Shown piece by piece: positions 16,994 to 25,253 of a DNA stretch of 64,000 bases; position 1 is the stretch's first letter; each line of letters begins with the position of its first letter. Source of the stretch: Opitutaceae bacterium BACL24 MAG-120322-bin51 (GTDB taxonomy: Bacteria > Verrucomicrobiota > Verrucomicrobiia > Opitutales > Coraliomargaritaceae); NCBI GenBank assembly GCA_905182435.1, contig CAJJBN010000005.1:1-64000 (forward strand), read 5' to 3'. The notes under the pieces are model-generated. The model had not been told where the DNA came from. It saw nothing but the letters and a program-made list of their open reading frames with translations, and made no database searches. The position numbers and the translations under genes are program-made.

Positions 16994-17611
16994 ATGACTA
17001 CCAGTGATTTGGCTCTTCTCAAGGAGCGCTTCGAAACTCTCACCGAGCGCGAGTCTTCCGACCACGTTGCTTTAAACTGCGCGTCGTCACAGCTGATCGA
17101 GCTGTGCACGGCACTACGCGATGACTTTGGCTACGATATGTTGGTTGATGTGACTGGCATCGATTGGGACGCACAGAGCCCGCGTTTTACCGGAATCTAC
17201 CACTTCCTCTCGACGACCAAGCACGAGTATTTACGTGTGGCAGCGGATTGCACCGATGACATTAATCCGGCACTGCCTTCGCTGACGGGTTTGTATGCTT
17301 CGGCAAACTGGCATGAACGTGAAACATACGATTTGATGGGCATTCGCTACGAAGGGCACCCAGATTTGACACGTATTTTGATGTGGGATGCTTATCCATA
17401 TCACCCGTTGCGCAAGGATTTTCCATTGGCTGGTATCGAAGTGCCACTGCCGGCGGATGATGTGGCTGAAATTACAGGAATGTCTGTAAAGCCTGCGCCA
17501 ATGGTCGGTGGACCATTTGTTTCTTCAGCTGATGGCCCCATGAGTCAGACTGAGCCACGTGCTCGGGATGAGAGTTGGAGCGAAAAAAAGATCAAACCCT
17601 GCGGTAAATAA
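16994..17611 (+). CDS. nuoC: NADH-quinone oxidoreductase subunit C
   Basis: The 30-kDa-type subunit of the complex I peripheral arm, helping to frame the quinone site with NuoB and NuoD. 205 residues. The family signature is present as ERETYDLMGIRYEGHPDLTRIL, followed by the YPYHPLRKDFPL segment that leads into NuoD in fused forms. Here C and D are separate genes with a 12-base gap. The last 40 residues after the signature are Pro/Ser-rich and of low conservation. Confidence 0.96.
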   Translation: MTTSDLALLKERFETLTERESSDHVALNCASSQLIELCTALRDDFGYDMLVDVTGIDWDAQSPRFTGIYHFLSTTKHEYLRVAADCTDDINPALPSLTGLYASANWHERETYDLMGIRYEGHPDLTRILMWDAYPYHPLRKDFPLAGIEVPLPADDVAEITGMSVKPAPMVGGPFVSSADGPMSQTEPRARDESWSEKKIKPCGK

Positions 17612-17623
17612 GAGAATTTTTAA

Positions 17624-18862
17624 ATGGCCACTAGCAAAGAAATTTCAATCGGCGATGCCGGTGCACGCGCAAGCGAGGTCGAGGGCGAGCTGCAAGGCGA
17701 GACCATGATGCTCAACGTCGGGCCGTCACACCCGACCACGCACGGAGTGCTGCGCCTGAAAATGGAGCTCGACGGCGACGTCGTTAAGAAGTGCGAGCCT
17801 GTGCTGGGTTACCTGCACCGCGGTGATGAGAAGATCGCCGAGAGCATGACTTACAATCAGTTCATTCCATATACGGATCGCTTGGACTATATCGCGCCGC
17901 TTTCGAACAATGTCGCATATGCGATGGCTGTTGAGAAACTTGCAAACCTCGAAGTACCAGAACGCTGCCAGGCAATTCGCTTGCTCTGCTGTGAGTTGGC
18001 ACGTGTCTCCTCGCACTTGTTGGGAGTTGGTGTTTATGGAATGGATGCAGGCGCATGGACGGTGTTCATGTATACCTTCACTGAGCGTGAAAAACTTTAC
18101 ACACTGTTCGAAGAATTGACCGGCGCACGTTTTACCACCAGCTACACACGTATCGGCGGCGTCGCACGCGACATTCCAGATGGCTGGTTGGGCCGAGTGC
18201 TTGAATTCTGTAAGGGCGTGTTGCCCGTGCTCGATCAAGTTGATAAGCTGCTGACTCGTAACCGTATTTTTATGGACCGCACCGTCGGTATCGGCACGAT
18301 TTCGAAAGAAGACGCGCTCGCTTACGGTCTGACTGGTCCGAATCTCCGCGCCTGTGGCGTGGATCTTGATTTACGCAAGGATAAGCCATACTTGGGCTAC
18401 GAGAACTACGATTTCGAAGTGCCGATTGGCACCAACGGAGATTGCTACGATCGCTATTTGATGCGTGCGGAGGAGATTCGCCAAAGTGTGGGAATCATCC
18501 GTCAGTGCATTGGTAAATTCCCAGAAGGCTCCTACTATGCGGAAGACGCGAAGAAGATCTTTGCTCCGCAGAAGGCTAAAGTGCTCACCAGCATGGAGGA
18601 ACTAATCCAAAACTTCATGATTGTGACGGAGGGACCACAGATTCCAGCGGGCGAAGTGTATTTCGAAGCCGAAAACCCGAAAGGTGCCCTTGGCTTTTTC
18701 ATTCACTCAAAGGGTGGCGGTGTGCCCTATCGCATGAAGATTCGCGGCCCGTCATTCTGTAATCTTAGTATTCTCGATAAACTCATTCCAGGCCACTTTC
18801 TGACCGACATCACTGTGATCCTCGGCTCGCTCGACTTCGTGATGGGTGAGTGTGATAGATAG
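17624..18862 (+). CDS. nuoD: NADH-quinone oxidoreductase subunit D
   Basis: The 49-kDa-type, hydrogenase-related subunit that forms most of the quinone-binding pocket with NuoB. 412 residues. Recognisable segments: MMLNVGPSHPTTHGVLRLKMELDGD near residue 28 with the quinone-site His, GYLHRGDEKIAE, RLDYIAPL, and GEVYFEAENPKGALGFFIHS and IRGPSF near the C-terminus, ending ILGSLDFVMGECDR as in other members. The first 25 residues are variable. A 76-base gap to nuoE carries the AATTAGGAATT repeat. Confidence 0.97.
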   Translation: MATSKEISIGDAGARASEVEGELQGETMMLNVGPSHPTTHGVLRLKMELDGDVVKKCEPVLGYLHRGDEKIAESMTYNQFIPYTDRLDYIAPLSNNVAYAMAVEKLANLEVPERCQAIRLLCCELARVSSHLLGVGVYGMDAGAWTVFMYTFTEREKLYTLFEELTGARFTTSYTRIGGVARDIPDGWLGRVLEFCKGVLPVLDQVDKLLTRNRIFMDRTVGIGTISKEDALAYGLTGPNLRACGVDLDLRKDKPYLGYENYDFEVPIGTNGDCYDRYLMRAEEIRQSVGIIRQCIGKFPEGSYYAEDAKKIFAPQKAKVLTSMEELIQNFMIVTEGPQIPAGEVYFEAENPKGALGFFIHSKGGGVPYRMKIRGPSFCNLSILDKLIPGHFLTDITVILGSLDFVMGECDR

Positions 18863-18875
18863 AACCAAAAAATAA

Positions 18876-18886
18876 AATTAGGAATT
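18876..18886 (+). repeat. AATTAGGAATT motif in the nuoD-nuoE gap
   Basis: Eleven-base AT-rich motif. Identical or near-identical copies lie at 19429-19438 (minus strand, nuoE-nuoF gap), 24276-24286 and 24348-24358 (nuoI-nuoJ gap, inverted pair), and 48080-48089. All are intergenic. Confidence 0.6.
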
Positions 18887-18938
18887 TCGAATGTTGAGTG
18901 ATTAACCACCAGCGTCTGACTTCAAACTCCTTTTAACG

Positions 18939-19418
18939 ATGAATTTAAAATCCGAAACAATCGAAAAAATTGATAAGCTGGTGCCGCGCTATCCAACGGT
19001 GAAGAGCGCAGCGCTGCCGTTGTGCCACTTGGTGCAAGAGGATCAGGGCTATCTTTCAAACGAGGCAGTGGAGTGGATCGCAGACCGCTTAGATCTAGAG
19101 CCAATCAACATTCTTGAGCTAGTCACTTTTTACCCGATGCTTCGCACCGAGCCGACCGGTAAACATCATGTGCGTGTTTGCCGCACACTACCTTGCGCGT
19201 TAGCCGGTTCGTATCAGACCTGTGAACGCCTAGAAAAAGAATTAAACTGTAAGGTCGGGCACACCAGCGAAGATGGTTCTGTAACACTTGGTTTTGTCGA
19301 GTGCCACGCGGATTGCGGTAAAGGCCCAGTCGTGATGATCGGCGAAGACGAATACACCGATGTCGATCTAGACAAGGCATCCGAGCTCGCTGCTAAGATC
19401 AAAAACGGCGAAATCTAG
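18939..19418 (+). CDS. nuoE: NADH-quinone oxidoreductase subunit E
   Basis: The 24-kDa-type subunit with the off-pathway [2Fe-2S] cluster N1a, part of the NADH-oxidising module with NuoF and NuoG. 159 residues, a normal length. Ligands follow the thioredoxin-like pattern: VCRTLPC (C81, C86) and ECHADC (C122, C126). The N-terminal helical part contains LELVTFYPMLRTEPTGKHHV, which is typical. Its presence shows that this complex I has a full NADH-input module. Confidence 0.96.
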   Translation: MNLKSETIEKIDKLVPRYPTVKSAALPLCHLVQEDQGYLSNEAVEWIADRLDLEPINILELVTFYPMLRTEPTGKHHVRVCRTLPCALAGSYQTCERLEKELNCKVGHTSEDGSVTLGFVECHADCGKGPVVMIGEDEYTDVDLDKASELAAKIKNGEI

Positions 19419-19488
19419 TCGCATCTTTATTCCTAATTTTTAATTTCTAATTGCTTCGCCATTTCCGGCAGACCTCCATCTCAATCAC

Positions 19489-20856
19489 ATGCCAACACCA
19501 CAGGAACATAGGCTTATATTTAAGCACATCGACGAGCCGGGCTACACCAACGACATCGACTGCTACGTAAAGCACGGCGGCTACGAGCAATTAAAGAAGG
19601 CGGTCACCATGAAGCCCGAAGATATTTGCGCGGATGTGCTGACATCTGGCGTGCGTGGTCGCGGTGGCGCAGGTTTCCCCGCAGGAATGAAGTGGAAGTT
19701 TCTCGACCGTAAGTCGGGCAAGCCGATCTACCTTGTTTGTAATGCGGATGAATCGGAGCCAGGCACTTTCAAAGACCGTCAAATCATCCACCAAGACCCG
19801 CATCAGCTGATCGAAGGTATGATGTGCTCCGCTTTCGCGATCCAGGCAAAGCTCGCCTTCATTTATATCCGTGGTGAGTTTTTCCAAGGCTACAAGATTC
19901 TCGAACGTGCGATCGAAGAGGCCCGCGAAAAGAATTTACTAGGTGATAACATTCTAGGCACCGGATACTCGTGTGACATCATCGTGCACCGTGGTGCCGG
20001 CGCGTACATCTGTGGTGAAGAAACTGGCCTGATTGAATCGATCGAAGGCAATCGTGCGAATCCTCGTATTAAGCCTCCGTATTTCCCCGCAGCCCTCGGC
20101 CTCTACCAGTGCCCAACCATCGTCAACAACGTGGAAACACTGTGCGATGTGAAGCACATCATCGAGCTCGGTGGTCAAGGCTTCTCTGAAATCGGCACTC
20201 CAGGTAATACTGGCACACGAATTTGGTGTGTCTCTGGCCACGTGCAAAAGCCTGGCTACTACGAATTTCCGTGTTCCGCAATCACTCTGGGAGAGCTCAT
20301 CTATGACGTATGCGGAGGTCTCAAGCCTGGGCGCAAGCTAAAGGCAGTCATTCCTGGTGGTTCTTCGGCGAAGGTATTACGCGCGGATGAACGCTTTACA
20401 GGTAAGCTTAAGAACGGCACCGAGTTTGATTGGGGCATCGAAGATATTCCGATGGATTTTGATAGCCTTGGTTTAGTCGGTTCGATGTCGGGTTCCGGTG
20501 GTGTGATCGTAATGGATGACTCGACCGACATGGTTGAGGCACTCGCGAATATTAACTATTTTTACGCACACGAAAGTTGCGGTCAGTGCACACCCTGTCG
20601 CGAAGGGGTGCCCTGGATGCGTAAGGTGACACAACGTATGGTCGATGGTGAAGCACGCGAAGAAGATGCACAGCTGCTTAAGGATATTGCTGACCAAATT
20701 GCTGGCCGCACCATTTGTGCGTTCGGTGAAGCGGCCTCATGGCCGGTGCAGAGCTTTATCGCGAAATTTAATGACGAGTTTGTGGAAAAAGCCCGCACCC
20801 AAGCGGCCCTTCGTAGAGAAGGTAAACCCACAGCTGAGAAAACTACTTTGATCTAA
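19489..20856 (+). CDS. nuoF: NADH-quinone oxidoreductase subunit F
   Basis: The 51-kDa-type subunit that oxidises NADH, with FMN and [4Fe-4S] cluster N3. 455 residues. NADH/FMN-binding segments GRGGAGFPAGMKW (from residue 57) and NADESEPGTFKDR (from 85) are complete. The cluster is bound by SCGQCTPCREG (C364, C367, C370) and a fourth Cys in TICAFGEAA near residue 410. nuoG begins five bases after its stop. The upstream 70 bases contain an AT-rich repeat and a CCGGCAGACCTCCATC repeat copy (19465-19480). Confidence 0.97.
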   Translation: MPTPQEHRLIFKHIDEPGYTNDIDCYVKHGGYEQLKKAVTMKPEDICADVLTSGVRGRGGAGFPAGMKWKFLDRKSGKPIYLVCNADESEPGTFKDRQIIHQDPHQLIEGMMCSAFAIQAKLAFIYIRGEFFQGYKILERAIEEAREKNLLGDNILGTGYSCDIIVHRGAGAYICGEETGLIESIEGNRANPRIKPPYFPAALGLYQCPTIVNNVETLCDVKHIIELGGQGFSEIGTPGNTGTRIWCVSGHVQKPGYYEFPCSAITLGELIYDVCGGLKPGRKLKAVIPGGSSAKVLRADERFTGKLKNGTEFDWGIEDIPMDFDSLGLVGSMSGSGGVIVMDDSTDMVEALANINYFYAHESCGQCTPCREGVPWMRKVTQRMVDGEAREEDAQLLKDIADQIAGRTICAFGEAASWPVQSFIAKFNDEFVEKARTQAALRREGKPTAEKTTLI

Positions 20857-20860
20857 GACC

Positions 20861-22582
20861 ATGGAAATTCAAAGCATAGTCGAAAACATCACCATCAATA
20901 TTGATGGGCAGGAGATTGATGTGCCTAAGGGCATCAACATCATCGAAGCGGTAAAGCTAGCTGGTAAAGGCAAGGAAGTGCCGCATTACTGCTACCACCC
21001 AAAACTATCGATCGCGGGTAATTGCCGCATGTGTATGGTTGAAATGGGTATGCCGATGCGTGACCGCGGTACTGGCGAAGCCGTTCTCGATGAGAATGGT
21101 GTGCAAAAGATCGGTTGGATGCCAAAGCCGACGATCGCTTGTGCGACCAACGCTTCGCCTGGTATGCACATCCGTACGAATTCTGAAATAGTCAAAGAGT
21201 CGCGCAATGGCGTGACTGAATTCTTGTTGATCAATCACCCGCTGGATTGCCCGATTTGCGACCAAGCAGGGGAGTGCCGCTTGCAGGAGTTTTCTGCTGA
21301 ACACGGTCGTGGTTATAGCCGTTTTATCGAGCAAAAGAATGTAAAACCTAAGCGTACTAAGCTTGGTGCGCGCGTCACTCTTGATGATGAGCGCTGTATC
21401 CTGTGCTCTCGTTGCGTGCGCTTCTCTAAGGAAGTCGCAGGCGAAGACGTGCTCGGTTTTGTTGATCGTGGCACTTACTCAACCCTGACTTGCTACCCAG
21501 GTAAAGGGCTGGAGCACAACTATTCGCTCAATACGGTTGATATTTGCCCAGTGGGTGCGCTCACCAGCACGGACTTTCGTTTCAAGATGCGTGTTTGGTT
21601 TCTCAAGCGTAGCAACAGTATTTGCACCGAGAGTAGCATTGGTGCGAATACCGAAATCTGGAGCCGCGAAGGTAAGATTTACCGTATCACGCCACGGCGT
21701 AATGATGCTGTGAATGATACATGGATGACCGACTCAGGTCGTGAACTTTTCAAAGCATCCGAGTCGGATGATCGCCTTATTCATTACACCATCGAAGGAG
21801 TGCACAAGACTGACGCTGAAACCGCGCAGGCCACTGCTGATTTGTTGAAAGCTGGCGATGTGGCGTTGATCGGTTCGGCAAATAGTTCGGTCGAAGAGCA
21901 ATTCTTTTATCGTTTGATAGCAGATCGCTGCGGCGCATCCGTCACCATGGTCGGTCGCACAGGTGAGGGTGATGGTATTTTACTTTCAGAAGACCGCTCT
22001 CCGAATCTTCGCGGTGCGCTACTGAATGGTTTGATTAAAACACTTCCAGAAGCAGATCTGTTCACGCTCGCAGGTGCGATCAACTCTGGTGCGGTTAAGA
22101 CACTCGTCGTCGTGAACGAAGACGTGACGAAGCTTGGACTCTCCTCTGAACTCCTTGCTAAGGTGAAGCTCGTTTACTTCGGCACGCATGCGAATGCAGT
22201 GAGCCAAGTGGCAAATATCGTTTGCCCATCGTTGATGGTTTACGAGAAGGATGGTTCGTTTGTGAATCAAAGTTTCCGTCTGCAGAAATTCAAGGCAGCG
22301 GTGCCTGGCCCACGTGGTATTCAATCCGACATTAACGTGTTGGGGGAAATCGTGACATCCTTGGGTGATGAAAAGCCAAGCGCGTTAACAATCGACCTAG
22401 CATGGCAGCGCATCGCTGAGAAGATAGGCGCCTTTGAAGGACTCAGTTGGCGTGGTATCTCCGACGAGGGCGTCGCGCTTGATCCAGCACCGTTCATTGA
22501 TTTACCGTTCGTTGAAACCAAGAATTTAAAGTTCGATCCGGTCGCGTTCAAGGAGGCGCAAGCCGCTGCCACTCAAGCTTAA
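20861..22582 (+). CDS. nuoG: NADH-quinone oxidoreductase subunit G (short form)
   Basis: The 75-kDa-type subunit that carries clusters N1b, N5 and N4. N-terminal 2Fe-2S ligands are in HYCYHPKLSIAGNCRMC (C44, C55, C58) and TIACATN (C94). N5 uses HPLDCPICDQAGEC (H126, C130, C133, C139). N4 uses CILCSRC (C179, C182, C185) with a later CPVGAL. The molybdopterin-like domain is short (573 residues overall against 700-900 in many bacteria). Its entry segment SICTESSIGANTEIWSREGKIYR has lost the Cys set that binds cluster N7 in some species. Tightly coupled to nuoF. Confidence 0.95.
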   Translation: MEIQSIVENITINIDGQEIDVPKGINIIEAVKLAGKGKEVPHYCYHPKLSIAGNCRMCMVEMGMPMRDRGTGEAVLDENGVQKIGWMPKPTIACATNASPGMHIRTNSEIVKESRNGVTEFLLINHPLDCPICDQAGECRLQEFSAEHGRGYSRFIEQKNVKPKRTKLGARVTLDDERCILCSRCVRFSKEVAGEDVLGFVDRGTYSTLTCYPGKGLEHNYSLNTVDICPVGALTSTDFRFKMRVWFLKRSNSICTESSIGANTEIWSREGKIYRITPRRNDAVNDTWMTDSGRELFKASESDDRLIHYTIEGVHKTDAETAQATADLLKAGDVALIGSANSSVEEQFFYRLIADRCGASVTMVGRTGEGDGILLSEDRSPNLRGALLNGLIKTLPEADLFTLAGAINSGAVKTLVVVNEDVTKLGLSSELLAKVKLVYFGTHANAVSQVANIVCPSLMVYEKDGSFVNQSFRLQKFKAAVPGPRGIQSDINVLGEIVTSLGDEKPSALTIDLAWQRIAEKIGAFEGLSWRGISDEGVALDPAPFIDLPFVETKNLKFDPVAFKEAQAAATQA

Positions 22583-22597
22583 AGCAAATTGCCGGAT

Positions 22598-23704
22598 ATG
22601 GAATTCTTAACCAATACACTGCCGTTTACATTGCCGATTGTTTTCTCAATCGCGATGATCTCGGTGTTCATGGGACTTTGCAGTTACTCCGTTCTCGCGG
22701 AGCGCAAGGTTTCCAGTTGGATTCAAGGCCGCACTGGCCCGAATCGTACACGTCTGCCGTTGCTTGGGCATATTCCGATTCTCGGTAATATCCTGACACG
22801 TTTGGGCGTCTTCCAACCCGTCGCGGATGGTTTGAAATTTCTGTTTAAGGAAGAGATCACTCCCGGTCACGTCAAGAAGGGCTATTACTACTTGGCTCCG
22901 ATTTTGGCCTTGGCGCCAGCACTCACCACAATGGTGGTGTTACCGTTTGGTCGCTATGTTGATCCATCTGGTGTCGTGCAACCTCTAGTACTCGCCAATA
23001 TCGACGTTGGCATGCTTTTCATCTTAGGTGTTTCTTCACTGGGTGTGTATGGCATCGTCCTCGCTGGTTGGTCCTCCAATAGTAAGTATCCGTTTCTTGG
23101 TGCGATCCGTGCATGCGCACAAATGGTCTCTTATGAATTGGCGATGGGGCTTTCGATCCTACCGGTATTCATGTGGGCTTCTGCGCCAGGTACAGATTAC
23201 GGTCTGTCACTCTTCGGTGTGGTCGAGTCACAAGCAGGACTCTGGTTGGTCATTTGGCAGCCACTGTCTGCATTGATCTTTCTCGTCTCCGTTTTTGCGG
23301 AAACCAATCGTCTACCATTCGATATGGCAGAATCGGAAACCGACCTGGTCGGTGGTTTCCATACCGAGTATGGTTGCTTCAAATTCGGACTGTTTTTCGT
23401 AGCCGAGTATGCGCATGTCATCATGGGCTCGGCATTGTTCGTGTTGCTGTTCCTCGGGGGCTGGAATTTCCTACCAGGAATGGCAGATCCTTGGGGCGCC
23501 AGTCAGTTTGGCGCAGTGCTTTCAGTGCTGTGGTTTATGGCTAAGGTCTTCTTTATGATCTTCTTCTTCATTTGGGTACGCTGGACGCTTCCTCGCTTCC
23601 GCTACGACCAAGTGATGGCACTCGGCTGGAAGATTTTGCTACCACTTGCGATCGGTAATTTGATCCTCAATACACTGCTCATCGCGATCTACGATACACT
23701 TTAA
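22598..23704 (+). CDS. nuoH: NADH-quinone oxidoreductase subunit H
   Basis: Membrane subunit next to the peripheral arm; it forms the quinone entry channel and the E-channel. About eight membrane segments. ATG 22598 is chosen over a TTG nine bases earlier; neither has a clear Shine-Dalgarno sequence. Family motifs include SSWIQGRTGPNR, QPVADGLKFLFKEE, FAETNRLPFDMAESETDLVGGFHTEY with its acidic residues, and WVRWTLPRFRYDQ. Between GPNR and QPVADG there is an insertion of about 20 residues compared with E. coli. 368 residues. Confidence 0.95.
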   Translation: MEFLTNTLPFTLPIVFSIAMISVFMGLCSYSVLAERKVSSWIQGRTGPNRTRLPLLGHIPILGNILTRLGVFQPVADGLKFLFKEEITPGHVKKGYYYLAPILALAPALTTMVVLPFGRYVDPSGVVQPLVLANIDVGMLFILGVSSLGVYGIVLAGWSSNSKYPFLGAIRACAQMVSYELAMGLSILPVFMWASAPGTDYGLSLFGVVESQAGLWLVIWQPLSALIFLVSVFAETNRLPFDMAESETDLVGGFHTEYGCFKFGLFFVAEYAHVIMGSALFVLLFLGGWNFLPGMADPWGASQFGAVLSVLWFMAKVFFMIFFFIWVRWTLPRFRYDQVMALGWKILLPLAIGNLILNTLLIAIYDTL

Positions 23705-23716
23705 AACGCAACTAGT

Positions 23717-24265
23717 ATGGCTAAGACAAAAGTTCTAGAGCGTAAACCGCTCACTTTCGCGGAAAAAACATTTATTCCGCAAATCGTTACTGGGTTGAAG
23801 ACGACTCTGGCAGCGATGTTTGATAAGACGATCACTCTGGAGTATCCGGAGCAGCGTCCCGTCATCCCTGAAAATTATCGTGGCGTGCCCACACTGGTGA
23901 AGGACCCGAATGGTCGTGAAAAGTGTGTCTCTTGCCAGTTGTGTGAATTCGTTTGCCCACCGAAGGCAATCAAGATCATCCCTGGTGAGATTGATGCCGA
24001 AGCCGAGCCAGATCGCGCACACGTCGAAAAAGCGCCGAAAGAATTCGAGATCAACATGCTACGCTGCATTTATTGTGGCCTTTGCCAGGAAGTGTGTCCC
24101 GAAGAGGCTATTTTCCTAAAAGATATATTTTCAATGTCTGGCTACACCCGCGAAGAGATGATTAATAAGAAGGACAAACTCTACGAACTAGGTGGCACCT
24201 TGCCGGATAAACACCACAAGTGGGACAAGAAAAAAGCCGCCGAAGAAGCGGGTAATACTCATTAA
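23717..24265 (+). CDS. nuoI: NADH-quinone oxidoreductase subunit I
   Basis: The TYKY-type subunit with two [4Fe-4S] clusters, N6a and N6b, that connect NuoG to NuoB. 182 residues. Both ferredoxin motifs are intact: CVSCQLCEFVCPPKAI (C70, C73, C76, C80) and CIYCGLCQEVCPEEAI (C117, C120, C123, C127). PENYRGVP upstream of the first motif is typical. The C-terminal tail is Lys-rich. A 101-base AT-rich gap separates it from nuoJ. Confidence 0.97.
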   Translation: MAKTKVLERKPLTFAEKTFIPQIVTGLKTTLAAMFDKTITLEYPEQRPVIPENYRGVPTLVKDPNGREKCVSCQLCEFVCPPKAIKIIPGEIDAEAEPDRAHVEKAPKEFEINMLRCIYCGLCQEVCPEEAIFLKDIFSMSGYTREEMINKKDKLYELGGTLPDKHHKWDKKKAAEEAGNTH

Positions 24266-24366
24266 ATTAATTAAAAATTAGGAATTACTAATGTCTGTGA
24301 CTGCGCAGATTTATTAAAAAAATCCTAAGTCTTAATTCCCAATTCTAAATTCCTAATTCTCACACA
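24266..24366 (+). repeat. AT-rich gap with an inverted AATTAGGAATT pair between nuoI and nuoJ
   Basis: AATTAGGAATT (24276-24286) and its exact complement AATTCCTAATT (24348-24358) form an 11-bp inverted repeat around a 61-base loop. The loop contains AATGTCTGTGACTGCGC, a partial copy of another dispersed repeat. The element could fold within the nuo transcript and separate expression of the peripheral-arm genes from the membrane-arm genes; this function is an inference. Confidence 0.6.
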
Positions 24367-24912
24367 ATGTTAGACATACTGTTTTACGTCTTTTCAGCGA
24401 TCACGCTAATTGCGGCCGTGCTGATGGTCCTTACACCGAATGCGGTGAATGGAGCCATGTGCATGATCGTCGCTTTTATAGGCACTGCCGCGCTCTTTGT
24501 TCTGTTGGAAGCCTACTTCCTCGCGGTCATTCAAGTGGTGGTCTACGCGGGGGCAGTCATGGTGCTATTCCTCTTTATTATCATGCTTCTTGATGTGGAT
24601 AAGGGGGAGGGTGCTACCGAATATAAGGATAAGCTGACCATTGGCGCATCTGCGATCGGCTTTTTGCTGGTTGTGATGCTGGTTTTTTCTGCGTTTTCGG
24701 GTGCTCATCTTCCTGAGCCTGGCCTGACAGCAGTGACCGAAAATCCTGAGGTTTTCAATGGTGGTGTGCCATTTACCACATCCTCCAAGTCTTTTGGCTA
24801 CAGCCTCTTTACTAAATACATGCTGCCATTCCAAGTGGCTGGATTCCTTCTTCTTGCCGCTATGATCGGCGTGATCGTTGTGTCGAAAAAACACGACGTC
24901 GCGGAAGATTAG
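24367..24912 (+). CDS. nuoJ: NADH-quinone oxidoreductase subunit J
   Basis: Small membrane-arm subunit with about five transmembrane helices, 181 residues. Helix 3 carries the conserved EAYFLAVIQVVVYAGAVMVLFLFIIMLLD segment with the pi-bulge region (YAGAV) used in coupling. The loop after helix 4 (about residues 115-150) is polar and variable, followed by a last helix. Located between nuoI and nuoK in the standard order. Confidence 0.95.
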   Translation: MLDILFYVFSAITLIAAVLMVLTPNAVNGAMCMIVAFIGTAALFVLLEAYFLAVIQVVVYAGAVMVLFLFIIMLLDVDKGEGATEYKDKLTIGASAIGFLLVVMLVFSAFSGAHLPEPGLTAVTENPEVFNGGVPFTTSSKSFGYSLFTKYMLPFQVAGFLLLAAMIGVIVVSKKHDVAED

Positions 24913-24943
24913 TCATTATTTATAATTTCATTAGCTACTTAAC

Positions 24944-25249
24944 ATGACTGTCGGACTTAATGCTTTTCTTATCGTAGCCGGACTGCTCTTCGCAGTGGGG
25001 CTACTCGGAGTGACCCTGCGTCAGAACACGCTCGTCATTTACATGTCGCTCGAGCTAATGCTCAATGCCGTGAATTTGGCGTTCGTCGCATTCTCTCGTT
25101 ACAACGGGACAATGGATGGTAACCTCTTCGTCTTCTTTATCATCACCGTGGCGGCTGCCGAAGTCGCCCTCGGCCTGGCAATTATCGTCGCACTATTCCG
25201 ACGTCGTCAGTCTGTAATGGTGGATCAATTGAACGCTCTGAGCCATTAG
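24944..25249 (+). CDS. nuoK: NADH-quinone oxidoreductase subunit K
   Basis: Membrane-arm subunit with three transmembrane helices, 101 residues, the usual size. It contains the two buried acidic residues of the proton pathway, in [13 protein letters not shown] and in [17 protein letters not shown]. nuoL begins four bases after its stop, so the two are probably translationally coupled. Confidence 0.96.
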   Translation: MTVGLNAFLIVAGLLFAVGLLGVTLRQNTLVIYMSLELMLNAVNLAFVAFSRYNGTMDGNLFVFFIITVAAAEVALGLAIIVALFRRRQSVMVDQLNALSH

Positions 25250-25253
25250 TATC

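Noticed and set aside
16421..17065. 214-codon frame antisense to nuoB/nuoC
   Set aside because: Fully overlaps two strongly identified genes and has no recognisable domain.
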